The position numbers and the translations under genes are program-made. Of a stretch of DNA of 64,000 nucleotides, positions 26,272 through 35,069 are shown piece after piece; the stretch's first letter is position 1, and every line of letters starts with the position of its first letter. The notes beneath the pieces were generated by a model. That model was not told the DNA's origin. It did not search any database and saw only the letters and a list, made by a program, of their open reading frames with translations. This DNA comes from Ktedonospora formicarum (GTDB taxonomy: Bacteria; Chloroflexota; Ktedonobacteria; Ktedonobacterales; Ktedonobacteraceae): positions 2,430,501 to 2,494,500 of the forward strand of contig NZ_BNJF01000001.1 in assembly GCF_016587355.1 (NCBI RefSeq), written 5' to 3'.

Positions 26272-26313
26272 AGAAATCGGGCATGTCTATCTCTATGCCC
26301 GATTTCTTTTTCT
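26272..26313 (+). terminator. Intrinsic terminator after the dipeptidase
   Basis: AGAAATCGGGCAT pairs with ATGCCCGATTTCT and is followed by TTTTCTT. This is a textbook intrinsic terminator 18 bp after the stop codon. Confidence 0.85.
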
Positions 26314-26583
26314 TCAACATTACCTCCTCATCCTCCCCCACAGCTATATGACCATATATAGATTTTCGACTTCGCTTTTATACGCGTAATTGCCCTCACC
26401 CAGCCTATACACCCACGTTTTCATCCTCCGGTATACCATAAAATAGTGACACGAAATCTGGTGTTCATGCGTGTAGGTAGGTGTTTATAAAATATTTTCA
26501 CTAGCTCTCACTAGCTCTTAAGAGGGGCAAGCAAGCATTTCGCTGTAAATTTTACTCACAAACTAGGAAGTGCGGGAAATATT

Positions 26584-27840
26584 ATGTATGATATAAAAAA
26601 CACGATTATCGCTCACTATGCCATCCGCCAGTATCTCACCAAGGGAGGGATGTCGGAGATCTATCTCGCCCATGACCTACATACAGAACAAGAAGTTGCG
26701 ATTAAGCTCGTACATAGTAGTAATCAGGAATACTGCCAGCGCTTTCAGAGAGAAGCACAAGCCATAGCCTCGTTACACCATCCACATATCTTGCCCGCGC
26801 TAGACTATGGTGAATTTGGCCCCTGGTGCTACCTGGTAACGCCTTATGTTGCCCATGGAACGCTACGGGACTATATCCATCACCAACCGCTCTCATTGGA
26901 AAAGGCTGGCATCTACCTTGAACAGATTGCTTCAGCGCTTCAATACGCACATGACAACGGCATCATTCATCGCGATATCAAGGCTTCAAACATCTTTATG
27001 CGCAATGGGCAACATACCTATCTCGCCGATTTCGGTCTGGTCAAGAATCTTACAGACACCTCTGAAAGCCTCACCGAGAGTGGCTATTTAATCGGCACAG
27101 CCGAATACATGGCTCCAGAACTGGCGGAAGAGGAGGCCACCCCGGCCAGCGACCTCTATTCACTGGGCATCCTACTCTACCAGATGCTCACAGGTGACGT
27201 CCCTTTTAAAGGGACCAGCCCAGTTGGAACCTTTATGAAGCACCTTTCAGAGAGAGCCCAACTCCCATCTCGACGCAATCATGCTATCCCAAAAGAAATA
27301 GAGCGTGTGGTCATGCGCGCCATGGCCAAAGAGCCACACTCACGCTATCAGTCGGCCATTGAGTTCTCCAGTGCCTATCGGCAGGCGCTTACCAACTTCA
27401 ATGAACGTCAGGCCACTACCGAACAGACACTTACCACAGTAACTATGCCCCAGACAGAAGTGCCCATATTCCTGACATCTGCTGGAACCAAACTTCGAGA
27501 ACACAGCCGATCCACACTAGCAATCACGATGATGGTTCCACTGCTTCTGGGTCTTTCCATTTATATGCTTCTAGGTACCAATATGACGCCGGCGCAATCG
27601 CTAAACGCGACGATTGTGCAACCTACAGCCATACCTGGAGCATCAATTCATGCATCCTCAAAAGATACATCTAACAATCATCAGAGTGCAGCCGGAAGCA
27701 ACTTTCAGAAAAGCGAGGAGAGCGCCCCGCCTGGGCCAGCCTCCCCAGCCATCCATAAAGGAAAAGATCAGGAGGAGAAAGGCGATAATCCCAAAAAGAA
27801 AGGTGGCCCATCACATGATAAGGGCAAGCCTAAGCCATAA
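26584..27840 (+). CDS. Membrane Ser/Thr protein kinase (PknB-like)
   Basis: The 418-residue protein has an N-terminal Hanks-type kinase domain (about 10-270). The nucleotide loop is KGGMSEIYLA with the first usual glycine replaced; VAIKL carries the ATP-binding lysine, HRDIKASN has Asp131 as catalytic base, DFG begins at Asp149, and APE is in MAPELAEE. One membrane helix follows (about 311-332), and a short outside tail of about 85 residues is rich in Ser, then Lys and Gly. The tail has no recognised sensor fold. A second kinase with similar catalytic half lies 230 bp downstream on the same strand. Confidence 0.93.
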   Translation: MYDIKNTIIAHYAIRQYLTKGGMSEIYLAHDLHTEQEVAIKLVHSSNQEYCQRFQREAQAIASLHHPHILPALDYGEFGPWCYLVTPYVAHGTLRDYIHHQPLSLEKAGIYLEQIASALQYAHDNGIIHRDIKASNIFMRNGQHTYLADFGLVKNLTDTSESLTESGYLIGTAEYMAPELAEEEATPASDLYSLGILLYQMLTGDVPFKGTSPVGTFMKHLSERAQLPSRRNHAIPKEIERVVMRAMAKEPHSRYQSAIEFSSAYRQALTNFNERQATTEQTLTTVTMPQTEVPIFLTSAGTKLREHSRSTLAITMMVPLLLGLSIYMLLGTNMTPAQSLNATIVQPTAIPGASIHASSKDTSNNHQSAAGSNFQKSEESAPPGPASPAIHKGKDQEEKGDNPKKKGGPSHDKGKPKP

Positions 27841-28072
27841 CCTTACTACTTATGGCCCGCGAAGCGCTTGAGTTATGGACAGCAGATTGAAAAGTTGACA
27901 CAAGTCCATTCAGGCTCTATACTGGCATAATGCGCGCTTTAGCGTTTGAACCCGCTGACGATCCTACCCCTGGACCTCCCTGGCGGTATGCCCGTGTGGA
28001 CCAGGCCCAACGATAAAAGAGTCTCTTCAGGCTAAACACCCTACCCCACCGGCTCCCTCCACGACCCGGTAG

Positions 28073-29986
28073 ATGAGGAAGCATACAACAAGCATGTCTG
28101 AATTAGAGGGAACACAACTCGGTCCTTATACAATCATTCGTCTGCTCGGCAAAGGCGGCATGGCACGCGTATACCTGGCTCGCGATAATGAGCGGGACCA
28201 AGAAGTCGCCATCAAAGTTGTTCATGAAGACAATACAGATTTTATCGAGCGCTTCAGGCGCGAGATAGGAGCTATTGATAGTCTCTCTCATGAACATATT
28301 CTGCCTGCATACGACTATGACACACAAGACCACTGGCACTATCTCGTCATGCCTCACATTAAGGGGGGTACTCTTCGGCACCTGATTAAAAAGAGTGCGC
28401 TTTCACCTGCCCATGCCGGTGAGATCTTGTATCAACTGGCTGATGCATTACAAACGGCACACGACCAGGGAATCATTCACCGCGATATCAAGCCATCGAA
28501 CATACTTATGCGCGACCCCCATTATGCCTATCTCGCCGATTTCGGTCTCGCGAAGTCCCTGGAAGCAACCCAGGAAATGACGCTTACTCAAAGCGGGACT
28601 CTGCTTGGCACGCCAGAGTACATGGCACCGGATCTCGCAGAGGGGCCTGCAACTACCAGTAGCGACATTTACGCGTTGGGTGTTGTGCTCTACCAGATGC
28701 TCACAGGGCGTCTTCCCTTCACCGCCGAGACGCCAATCGCCGTTTATTGGAAACAAATTCGTGAGCGCCCACGCCCTCCTTCACATTGGAAGCCTAATCT
28801 CTCGCCTGCTATCGACTATGTCGTCATGCGTGCCCTCGCGAAGCATCCTACACATCGCTATCAATCAGTTGGTGAGATGGCAGATGATTTTCAGATCGCG
28901 CTGATCTCTCCTGAGATACTGACAATGGATAACGAAGAAGAACTCTATGAGGGGACTTCTTTTGAACCCGAAGAAGAACCAGGCGAGGAAGAAACTAGCT
29001 ATAGGGAGGAACCAGAAGCCCCAAGCCATCCCTCCAGACCAACTCCAAAGCATACGAGTCGGGAACGGCTGGTACTACCAACCAATACTCTGTCTCCACC
29101 TACAGCGTCACCCAGAAGTGGGAAAATAACCCCATATCATGGTTCACAGCCTGTATATACGGAACACTCATCGGGAGCAAGAAGTATTCCACCCTCACGT
29201 GCGGCGCTTGCCGCTCGCAAACGGAGCCAGCTACGCAAACGCCAGATCAGGATCTTGAGCATTATTTTAATTGGCTTACTCCTCATTGTAGGGTTACCAA
29301 TGGCTTTTATCTACTATATTTTCGTAACTCATAGCAATGCCCAGCATACAAACGATATGCCAACAATAACCGCAACCGCCCGGAACACATCAAACTCTAA
29401 CATAGCGGCAACAGCCACAGCCGGACCCGTCGCGACACTTACTAGCCAGGAACCGATGCTGACTAATCCGCTTACCTCAAACCAGGATGGAATCTTGAAT
29501 GAGGTTGCCAATCACTGCTCCTTCCAGAATGACGGCTATCATGTGTTGGTAAAGCAGAGTGACTATTTGCAGCCATGTCCGCTCCGAAACCAGGTTCTCA
29601 ACGATGGCGCGCTCCAGGTGGACGTTACACTACTGAACGGCAACAACGCTGGTATGCTGTTACGCCTCAATGGCGAGCAATTCTATGACTTTGAAATCAA
29701 CGATCAAGGGCAGTTCTTCTTCCGTCGCCATGACGTCGGCAGTGGTGTCAACTATGTTGATCTAATACGTCCAACAATAAGCACCGCCATCAAATTGGGG
29801 CAGCGCAATACCCTGCTCGCCATCGCTCGTAATGCGGACTTTAAGCTCTATATCAATGGAATCTTCGTTGGCGAAACAAGCGACAGCTTTTATAGTAGCG
29901 GACAGATAGCTCTGACCGCAGGAACCCTCGCGCCCCAACAAAATGGCGATGGGCTCTTTAACGATCTCAAACTCTACAAGCTCTAA
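28073..29986 (+). CDS. Membrane Ser/Thr protein kinase with laminin-G-like ectodomain
   Basis: The 637-residue protein has a kinase domain (about 15-285): glycine loop GKGGMARVYLA, catalytic Asp138 in HRDIKPSN and DFG at Asp156. An acidic/Ser/Pro-rich linker, a membrane helix (about 395-420) and an outside domain (about 460-637) follow. The ectodomain is strand-rich (GALQVDVTLLNGNNAGMLLR, LLAIARNADFKLYINGIFVG) and resembles concanavalin/laminin-G-like jelly rolls. It presumably senses a carbohydrate or wall component and signals through phosphorylation. The start is uncertain: ATG at 28073 or at 28094 (MSELEG), neither with an ideal ribosome binding site. It is related to the preceding kinase, probably by duplication. 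Confidence 0.92.
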   Translation: MRKHTTSMSELEGTQLGPYTIIRLLGKGGMARVYLARDNERDQEVAIKVVHEDNTDFIERFRREIGAIDSLSHEHILPAYDYDTQDHWHYLVMPHIKGGTLRHLIKKSALSPAHAGEILYQLADALQTAHDQGIIHRDIKPSNILMRDPHYAYLADFGLAKSLEATQEMTLTQSGTLLGTPEYMAPDLAEGPATTSSDIYALGVVLYQMLTGRLPFTAETPIAVYWKQIRERPRPPSHWKPNLSPAIDYVVMRALAKHPTHRYQSVGEMADDFQIALISPEILTMDNEEELYEGTSFEPEEEPGEEETSYREEPEAPSHPSRPTPKHTSRERLVLPTNTLSPPTASPRSGKITPYHGSQPVYTEHSSGARSIPPSRAALAARKRSQLRKRQIRILSIILIGLLLIVGLPMAFIYYIFVTHSNAQHTNDMPTITATARNTSNSNIAATATAGPVATLTSQEPMLTNPLTSNQDGILNEVANHCSFQNDGYHVLVKQSDYLQPCPLRNQVLNDGALQVDVTLLNGNNAGMLLRLNGEQFYDFEINDQGQFFFRRHDVGSGVNYVDLIRPTISTAIKLGQRNTLLAIARNADFKLYINGIFVGETSDSFYSSGQIALTAGTLAPQQNGDGLFNDLKLYKL

Positions 29987-30162
29987 GCAGTCAGACAGAC
30001 ATTTTGATTGCTATTTGCTTACAAAATTACTTTATCTATGCTACAAGCATAGATATCCTCTTCTTTCATCCGCCACCCTCTGCTATGGTAGGAAGAGTAA
30101 TAGTCACGCCACTCCATAGTGGTTGACCTCACTCATATATCTGAAAGGCAGAGGTGTGAACG

Positions 30163-30935
30163 ATGAAAATTGCGGCGCTATACGATATCCATGGAAATTT
30201 GCCAGCGCTAAACGCGCTCCTGGCAGAGATCGAAGAGGTACAGCCAGACCTGATTGTTATTGGTGGCGATATCGTCTCCGGGCCAATGCCGGGGCAACCC
30301 TGGAGCGCCTCTTACAGCTTGGAGAACGTGCTCACTTTATTCGCGGGAATGGAGACCGCGAGGTTGTCGCGGCCTTTGATGGTCAGCCCTTTGCCCCTGC
30401 GATGTCAGATGAGGGACGCGCAATAACACACTGGGTTGCCAGACAACTCACATCCACTCAGCGAGATTTCCTGGCAGCATTACCAGAGCAAATTGAGATG
30501 CAGGTTGAAGGATTGGGAGAAGTTAATTTTTGCCATGCCACCATACGCAATGACGAGGAGATCTTTACGCCTCTCACTCCTCAGGCCCGACTGGAGACCA
30601 TTTTCTCCGAGGCAAGGCATGATACTATCGTTTGTGGACATACACACATTCAGTTCGAACTAAAGCTTGGCAATCTACGCATTCTTAATGCGGGAAGCGT
30701 TGGAATGCCTTATGCTGAGCAACCTGGCGCGTACTGGCTACTATTAGACTCCCAGGGCTATAAATTCCAATATACTCCCTATGATGGTGAGACAGCAGCC
30801 TTAGAGGTGCGCGCGAGTGGGTATCCCCAGGCCCAGGCATTCGCAGATGAGAACATCCTCAAAATCCCAACGGCGACTGAGGCCATGACCATTTTCGAGC
30901 GTATGGCAGAGGAGCGCTGGTCGCGAGACGAGTAG
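30163..30935 (+). pseudogene. Calcineurin-like metallophosphoesterase, frameshifted
   Basis: The ATG at 30163 begins with the family motifs MKIAALYDIHGNLPAL (DxHGN) and VIGGDIVSGP (GGD). At GGGG (30291-30294) the frame must slip back by one base to continue with LERLLQLGERAHFIRGNGDR (GNxD/GNHD equivalent), CHATIRND and VCGHTHIQFE (GHTH), ending at 30935. Adding one G to the run restores a normal YfcE/MJ0936-type phosphodiesterase of about 257 residues. As written, the metal site is split over two frames. Either a true pseudogene or a one-base undercall in a G run. Confidence 0.8.
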
Positions 30936-30962
30936 AGCGAACGCCGAGCTGGGGACAGACAA

Positions 30963-31631
30963 TTATGATAACTCTAACTCTTTACGAAACTCGTCGAGAT
31001 ACTCTTCCATAAAACGTGTTCGACGCCAGGCAAGTGATCGCCCGGTCTCGGTTTGCATCGATTCCACCAGCCTCAAGAGCTTCTTGGGAAAGTGGTCAAG
31101 CATATAGCGCTCATCATCGAGCGGGTGCTGGCGCGCGAAGGGATCATCGGGATGATAAGCGGTGGTTTCACTTCCCCGTCCCTGGCGCACCGCACCCGTG
31201 ATCGCCCAACGCATAACGCCTATGGCTCCCAGACCATCCAGCCTATCAGCGTCGCGCACAACCCCCGCTTCCAGGGTACTCGGCTCAATCCCCTTACTAA
31301 AACTATGGGCTACAATCGCATGCACAATTGCCTCTTGCCGCTCGGAAGGGATGTTATGACGTGACATCAATTCACGCGCGAGAGTGACCGAAAGATCCGC
31401 ATGATGCCGCCCCGCTTCACTGGGAGCTGTACGCCCTAAATCGTGCATCAAGGCCGCCATACCAATGATAAATAGGTCTCCCTGCTCACGACGCCCAATC
31501 ATATTCGCCAGTTTATAGACGCGCTCGACGTGATCCCAACCATGAGCAAGGTCCCTAAGAGGCGCAAAGCGCTCCTTGACATCATTATAGATTGCTTCTA
31601 TAGTCCTCTGCTCTTCAAAAGCCATTGTCAT
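30963..31631 (-). CDS. HD-domain phosphohydrolase
   Basis: The 222-residue protein has the HD superfamily pattern: GWDHVERVYKLANMIGRREQ, then MHDLGRTAP with the HD pair, HHADLSVTLARELM, and VHAIVAHSFS. This matches small uncharacterised metal-dependent phosphohydrolases (YedJ-like) that cleave nucleotides or other phosphate esters. It ends 27 bp after the convergent metallophosphoesterase. Start: ATG at 31631, with a second ATG at 31625. Confidence 0.88.
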   Translation of the reverse strand: MTMAFEEQRTIEAIYNDVKERFAPLRDLAHGWDHVERVYKLANMIGRREQGDLFIIGMAALMHDLGRTAPSEAGRHHADLSVTLARELMSRHNIPSERQEAIVHAIVAHSFSKGIEPSTLEAGVVRDADRLDGLGAIGVMRWAITGAVRQGRGSETTAYHPDDPFARQHPLDDERYMLDHFPKKLLRLVESMQTETGRSLAWRRTRFMEEYLDEFRKELELS

Positions 31632-32000
31632 TGGAGTAGTCAGCCTTTCACTCAGATCCTCTACAAATGCCTATGCCATTGGCGCGCTAGCGCTTCGTGC
31701 TCATTTTTTTCGCACAAGGAGTTAACATAAAATATATGATTTATCCCACCACCAACCTCTCCGGTGGAAGGATGGGCCATTTCGTTTGCTTGCTATACTA
31801 CAAGAGAGAACAATGCAAAAGCGTGCATGAACAATGAGTGAGCCAAAAATCTACGCCACTGACATAGTTAGGCCCTCGCCCCCATGTGAGGGCACGGCGC
31901 ACTCAGGTTTTCGTATAAGGTGTAGTCTAGTTTCATCACATTCAGAGGCGAGACATAGCATGTACTATGTTTCTTAGACGCTAGGAAGTATAACATAGCC
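31632..32000. other. Intergenic stretch with a partial repeat
   Basis: This region between divergent genes presumably holds both promoters. The only distinct feature is the partial dispersed element at 31874-31913. Confidence 0.4.
31874..31913 (+). repeat. Dispersed palindromic element, copy D (right part)
   Basis: CATGTGAGGGCACGGCG and CTCAGGTTTTCGTATAAG match the middle and right end of the element; the left CGAAAACC end is missing. It lies 87 bp upstream of the response regulator start, in sense orientation. Confidence 0.65.
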
Positions 32001-32786
32001 ATGACTGAGCATCCCTCGTCGCTTCCCCCACCAATTCCAGATGATCATGAGAACGGTCCTGATACACAAAGGCAGCACGGGACCCATGATCACAAAACGA
32101 CAGGTCTGATAACAGTCCTGTTAGTAGACGACCATACTCTGGTACGCGAGGGACTAAGGCATCTTCTCTCGCTTGAAGATGACCTTCAGGTTGTCGGCGA
32201 AGCAGTTGATGGACTTGACGCGCTTCAGAAGATCCGCAAGCTCCATCCCAATGTCGTGCTTATGGACATCATGATGCCGATTGTGGATGGTATAACGCTA
32301 ACAAGACAGGTTGTGCAGGAGTTTCCCGATATTGCAGTCATCATGCTCACAATGTACCGCCAGAATCAGCAGATGCTTCAGGCTATGAAGAATGGGGCTC
32401 GGGGCTACATCCCAAAGACAGCCTCGGCCCATGAGGTCGCCGAGACTATTCGCACCGTCTACACCGAAGGGCTCGCCATCAAACCCGAAATGACTCGTGC
32501 TATCGTCGGGGAGTTTCGCCGCCTCGCCGATACGGTCAGTAGCAATCAGGCAATTGACCTGCTCACAGAGAAAGAACTGGAGATCATACGCTATGTGGCC
32601 GCTGGCTTTAGCAATAGAGAAATCGCCGAACGTCTCTCCTACTCCGAAAAGACAGTGAAAAACTACCTCTCGATCATCTTCCAGAAGCTTCACTTACGCG
32701 ACCGCACGCAGGTAGCTATCTTTGCCCTACGCCACGGACTCCTCTCCGATGAAGAGATGACGCCACGCCCCCTTAAGAAAGAGTAA
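32001..32786 (+). CDS. NarL/LuxR-family response regulator
   Basis: The 261-residue protein has a receiver domain (about 37-155; VLLVDDHTLVREGLRHLL, phospho-acceptor Asp89 in VVLMDIMMP, conserved Lys in IPKTAS) and a C-terminal LuxR-type helix-turn-helix (about 188-250; LTEKELEIIRYVAAGFSNRE). A polar N-terminal extension of about 35 residues precedes the receiver. Its stop is 2 bp from the stop of a convergent histidine kinase that carries its own LuxR domain, which is the obvious partner. Promoter not identified. Confidence 0.94.
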   Translation: MTEHPSSLPPPIPDDHENGPDTQRQHGTHDHKTTGLITVLLVDDHTLVREGLRHLLSLEDDLQVVGEAVDGLDALQKIRKLHPNVVLMDIMMPIVDGITLTRQVVQEFPDIAVIMLTMYRQNQQMLQAMKNGARGYIPKTASAHEVAETIRTVYTEGLAIKPEMTRAIVGEFRRLADTVSSNQAIDLLTEKELEIIRYVAAGFSNREIAERLSYSEKTVKNYLSIIFQKLHLRDRTQVAIFALRHGLLSDEEMTPRPLKKE

Positions 32787-32788
32787 AG

Positions 32789-34189
32789 TCAGCTCAGGCC
32801 ATATCGTAGCGCCAGCGCGACAACTTGAATTCGGTCCTTCGCTTGAAGCTTACGCATGATATGCTGAACATGGGTCTTCACGGTCTCAATGCTGATAAGA
32901 AGTCGTTCGGCGATAGCACGGTTTGTCAACCCCTCACTCATAAGCCGTACAACCTCGCGCTCACGTTCTGTCAGGCCCAGAGCAGCTATGGTAAGGGGCA
33001 GGTGAGCCACAACGATTGTTCCTGACTCTAACCCACTATGTATCTCCAGGGTGCCATCAACACTGACAATACGCTCACGCATAGCCTTAAGACCCAGGTG
33101 CTTGTCACCCGAATCTTTAGCCAGGCTCTCCTCGCTTTCAGTCTCAAAACCTACGCCATTGTCACGCACGCTCACCTGCAAGAACTCGCCTTGTACACGA
33201 GATTCAACCACGACCTGAGTGGCACGGGCATGCTTGAGTACATTACTCAGCGCCTCCTGCACAAAACGAAAGACAGTGGTCTCTGCCTCTTGAGGAAGCT
33301 GAACAAGATACGTGGGCAGGTGCGAAATTTCAATGTGTATCTCTGGATTGTGTGCTCGGAACTCGTCAACTAGCATCTTAATGGCGCTAGTAAAACTCTC
33401 TTGTTCAAGCTGCACAGGTTGCTCCGAGGAAATAGTATGACGCAGGTCCTCAATGCAAGTGCGTAAGAGCATGCGTACTTGTTCCAGGTCTTCGACGAGT
33501 TTATCTCGCAAAGGAGATTCGATACTCTGGGCTGCTTTCTGCATCCGACGTTGTGCGAATTCAAGCTTGAGCAATGCTAATGTTAATTTTTGGGCCGGGC
33601 CATCATGGATATCACGCTCTAAGCGCTCGCGCTCACGTAAAATGCTCTCTTCCTGCAAGGTCTCTCGGGTCTCACTCTCGCGCAGCAGTAGCAGTGCTCC
33701 TCGCGCCAGATAGCTCAACAAGAAGCGAATGTCCGCCCGAAAAGGACGCTGGCGTTCTTGTTGTTGAAATAGGAAGGCGGCAACACCCGCAAGCCCAGGT
33801 TCATAGCTCAGAGGCAGTAGCCAGAGTATACCATCCTCTACATGGATTGCGGTTAACGTTTCTCCGGGCTCTCGCTCTGCCAGTTCCTCAAGCATTCGCG
33901 CCTCAGGTAAATATGTCAGCATACTTGCGGTTCCCTCGGCAACTCCTCGCGTAGCTGCCAGCACAAAGCGCCCCTCGTCGGGCTGATAGCGATAGAGCCA
34001 TGCTTGCTCGGCTTCTACTAAAGCGCACATCTGCTCAAGCGCGAGTGCATATAATTCATCACGCTCAACTCTTCGCTCTCCCACCAGCAATAAGCGATAG
34101 AGTTGCTCCAATCCATCTGCTAGCGATACTGGCGACTCATTCTCAAAATTATTCCTATCCAAACCTCGAAGGTCCTGCTCTTCAATCAT
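32789..34189 (-). CDS. GAF-histidine kinase fused to a LuxR DNA-binding domain
   Basis: The 466-residue protein has a GAF-like N-terminus (about 25-170), a HisKA_3 dimerisation segment with phospho-acceptor His195 (RERERLERDIHDGPAQKL), an HATPase (about 285-395; N box FRFVQEALSNVLKHA, G box VRDNGVGF) and a C-terminal LuxR helix-turn-helix (about 400-466; LTEREREVVRLMSEGLTNRA). There is no receiver domain between kinase and DNA-binding part. The start at 34189 is chosen because AGAGGT precedes it; the frame extends to 34273. It lies tail to tail with a conventional response regulator. It may bind DNA directly under control of its own ATP or GAF state. Confidence 0.92.
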   Translation of the reverse strand: MIEEQDLRGLDRNNFENESPVSLADGLEQLYRLLLVGERRVERDELYALALEQMCALVEAEQAWLYRYQPDEGRFVLAATRGVAEGTASMLTYLPEARMLEELAEREPGETLTAIHVEDGILWLLPLSYEPGLAGVAAFLFQQQERQRPFRADIRFLLSYLARGALLLLRESETRETLQEESILRERERLERDIHDGPAQKLTLALLKLEFAQRRMQKAAQSIESPLRDKLVEDLEQVRMLLRTCIEDLRHTISSEQPVQLEQESFTSAIKMLVDEFRAHNPEIHIEISHLPTYLVQLPQEAETTVFRFVQEALSNVLKHARATQVVVESRVQGEFLQVSVRDNGVGFETESEESLAKDSGDKHLGLKAMRERIVSVDGTLEIHSGLESGTIVVAHLPLTIAALGLTEREREVVRLMSEGLTNRAIAERLLISIETVKTHVQHIMRKLQAKDRIQVVALALRYGLS

Positions 34190-34908
34190 CAGCCTACCTC
34201 TTGCAACAGCCCACATAGCTTCTACTTTTATCATACCCAGGAGCAAAACGGTGGCTATCCATGTGGCGCACAAAGTATCGCTATTTAAGGGAGAACCCTA
34301 TGCCACCATCACCCAACCAACGCGCTGATACGCCCGTAGTCTCGCCCAAAGGTTGTACCTGGTCCCCAAATACTCCCCCTTAGTCATCAGACGCTTTGGC
34401 ACGCCTCCTGGTCTCATAGAGTCAAACAACAACGTCACAGATGGCAAATAATCCTTTCAGAACAAACCAGGAACAACAATGTTTTATCAACATGCTTGGG
34501 CTTAATGCATAAACTGCTACTATATGTTGTTCTTCAGCACAACCGATGACACAACATATTGAGAAATCGGTCCCATACGCCCTTGACTTCTCTCAAAGCA
34601 TATGTTAGTGTAATACCGCGCGGGGGACACAAGGCACTCACAAATGTGACCCGCAAGACGACCGCAACCAGAACAGAATAGCCTGATTTTTACCAGACTA
34701 TCCAATCAAATAAACATATACAACCTGTGGTTTATGCTATCAAGCTGATGACTTATATCAGGTCAGCTTGATATAATCTTGCGACCTAAAACGCAACCCA
34801 ATGCTTTATAAAAGCTTTATTGTTTACCTGATGGGTAAGAGTGTACAGTATAGCTTCTGGCCCTCATAAGCAGATAGATCATCACTCCTGGCTGATAGAG
34901 GTCTTAGA
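34190..34908. other. Long intergenic stretch upstream of nrdA
   Basis: No gene recognised over about 720 bp. TATCAAGCTGA (34738-34748) pairs with TCAGCTTGATA (34763-34773); the second arm overlaps a TATAAT (34772-34777), so this may be a promoter with an overlapping palindromic operator. TTACC-N5-GGTAA (34829-34843) is a second small palindrome. No NrdR box was recognised. Confidence 0.35.
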
Positions 34909-34978
34909 CGAAAATCTACTCTCATGTGAGGGTACAGAGCCCTGGCGCTGCTGAACACGCACATGCTCAGGTTTTTCG
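34909..34978 (+). repeat. Dispersed palindromic element, copy E
   Basis: The 70-bp element (CGAAAATCTACTCTCATGTG at the left, CTCAGGTTTTTCG at the right) lies in sense orientation in the nrdA leader, 91 bp before the ATG. Its left flank CTTAGA is the same as in copy A. Confidence 0.75.
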
Positions 34979-35009
34979 CATAAGAAGCAATTTGTTGTAC
35001 CCTTTACTC

Positions 35010-35040
35010 AAGCCTGATCCGGCTTTGGACAGGCTTTTTT
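35010..35040 (+). promoter_or_regulatory. Terminator-like hairpin in the nrdA leader (candidate attenuator)
   Basis: AAGCCTG-A-TCC pairs with GGACAGGCTT around GGCTTT and runs into TTTTTT. It ends 30 bp before the nrdA ATG. The nearest gene upstream is on the opposite strand, so this is not the end of a known plus-strand gene. Read as premature termination of the nrd transcript, or the end of an unseen small RNA. Confidence 0.55.
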
Positions 35041-35069
35041 GATTGTATTTTTACAAGAGGTAATAGGCC

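Noticed and set aside
30291..30294. Programmed -1 frameshifting in the metallophosphoesterase gene
   Set aside because: No slippery heptamer or downstream structure typical of programmed shifts, and the family does not use it; base loss is simpler.
34274..35069. NrdR boxes or a cobalamin riboswitch before nrdA
   Set aside because: No pair of NrdR-type 16-mers and no B12-box-like sequence could be found by eye.
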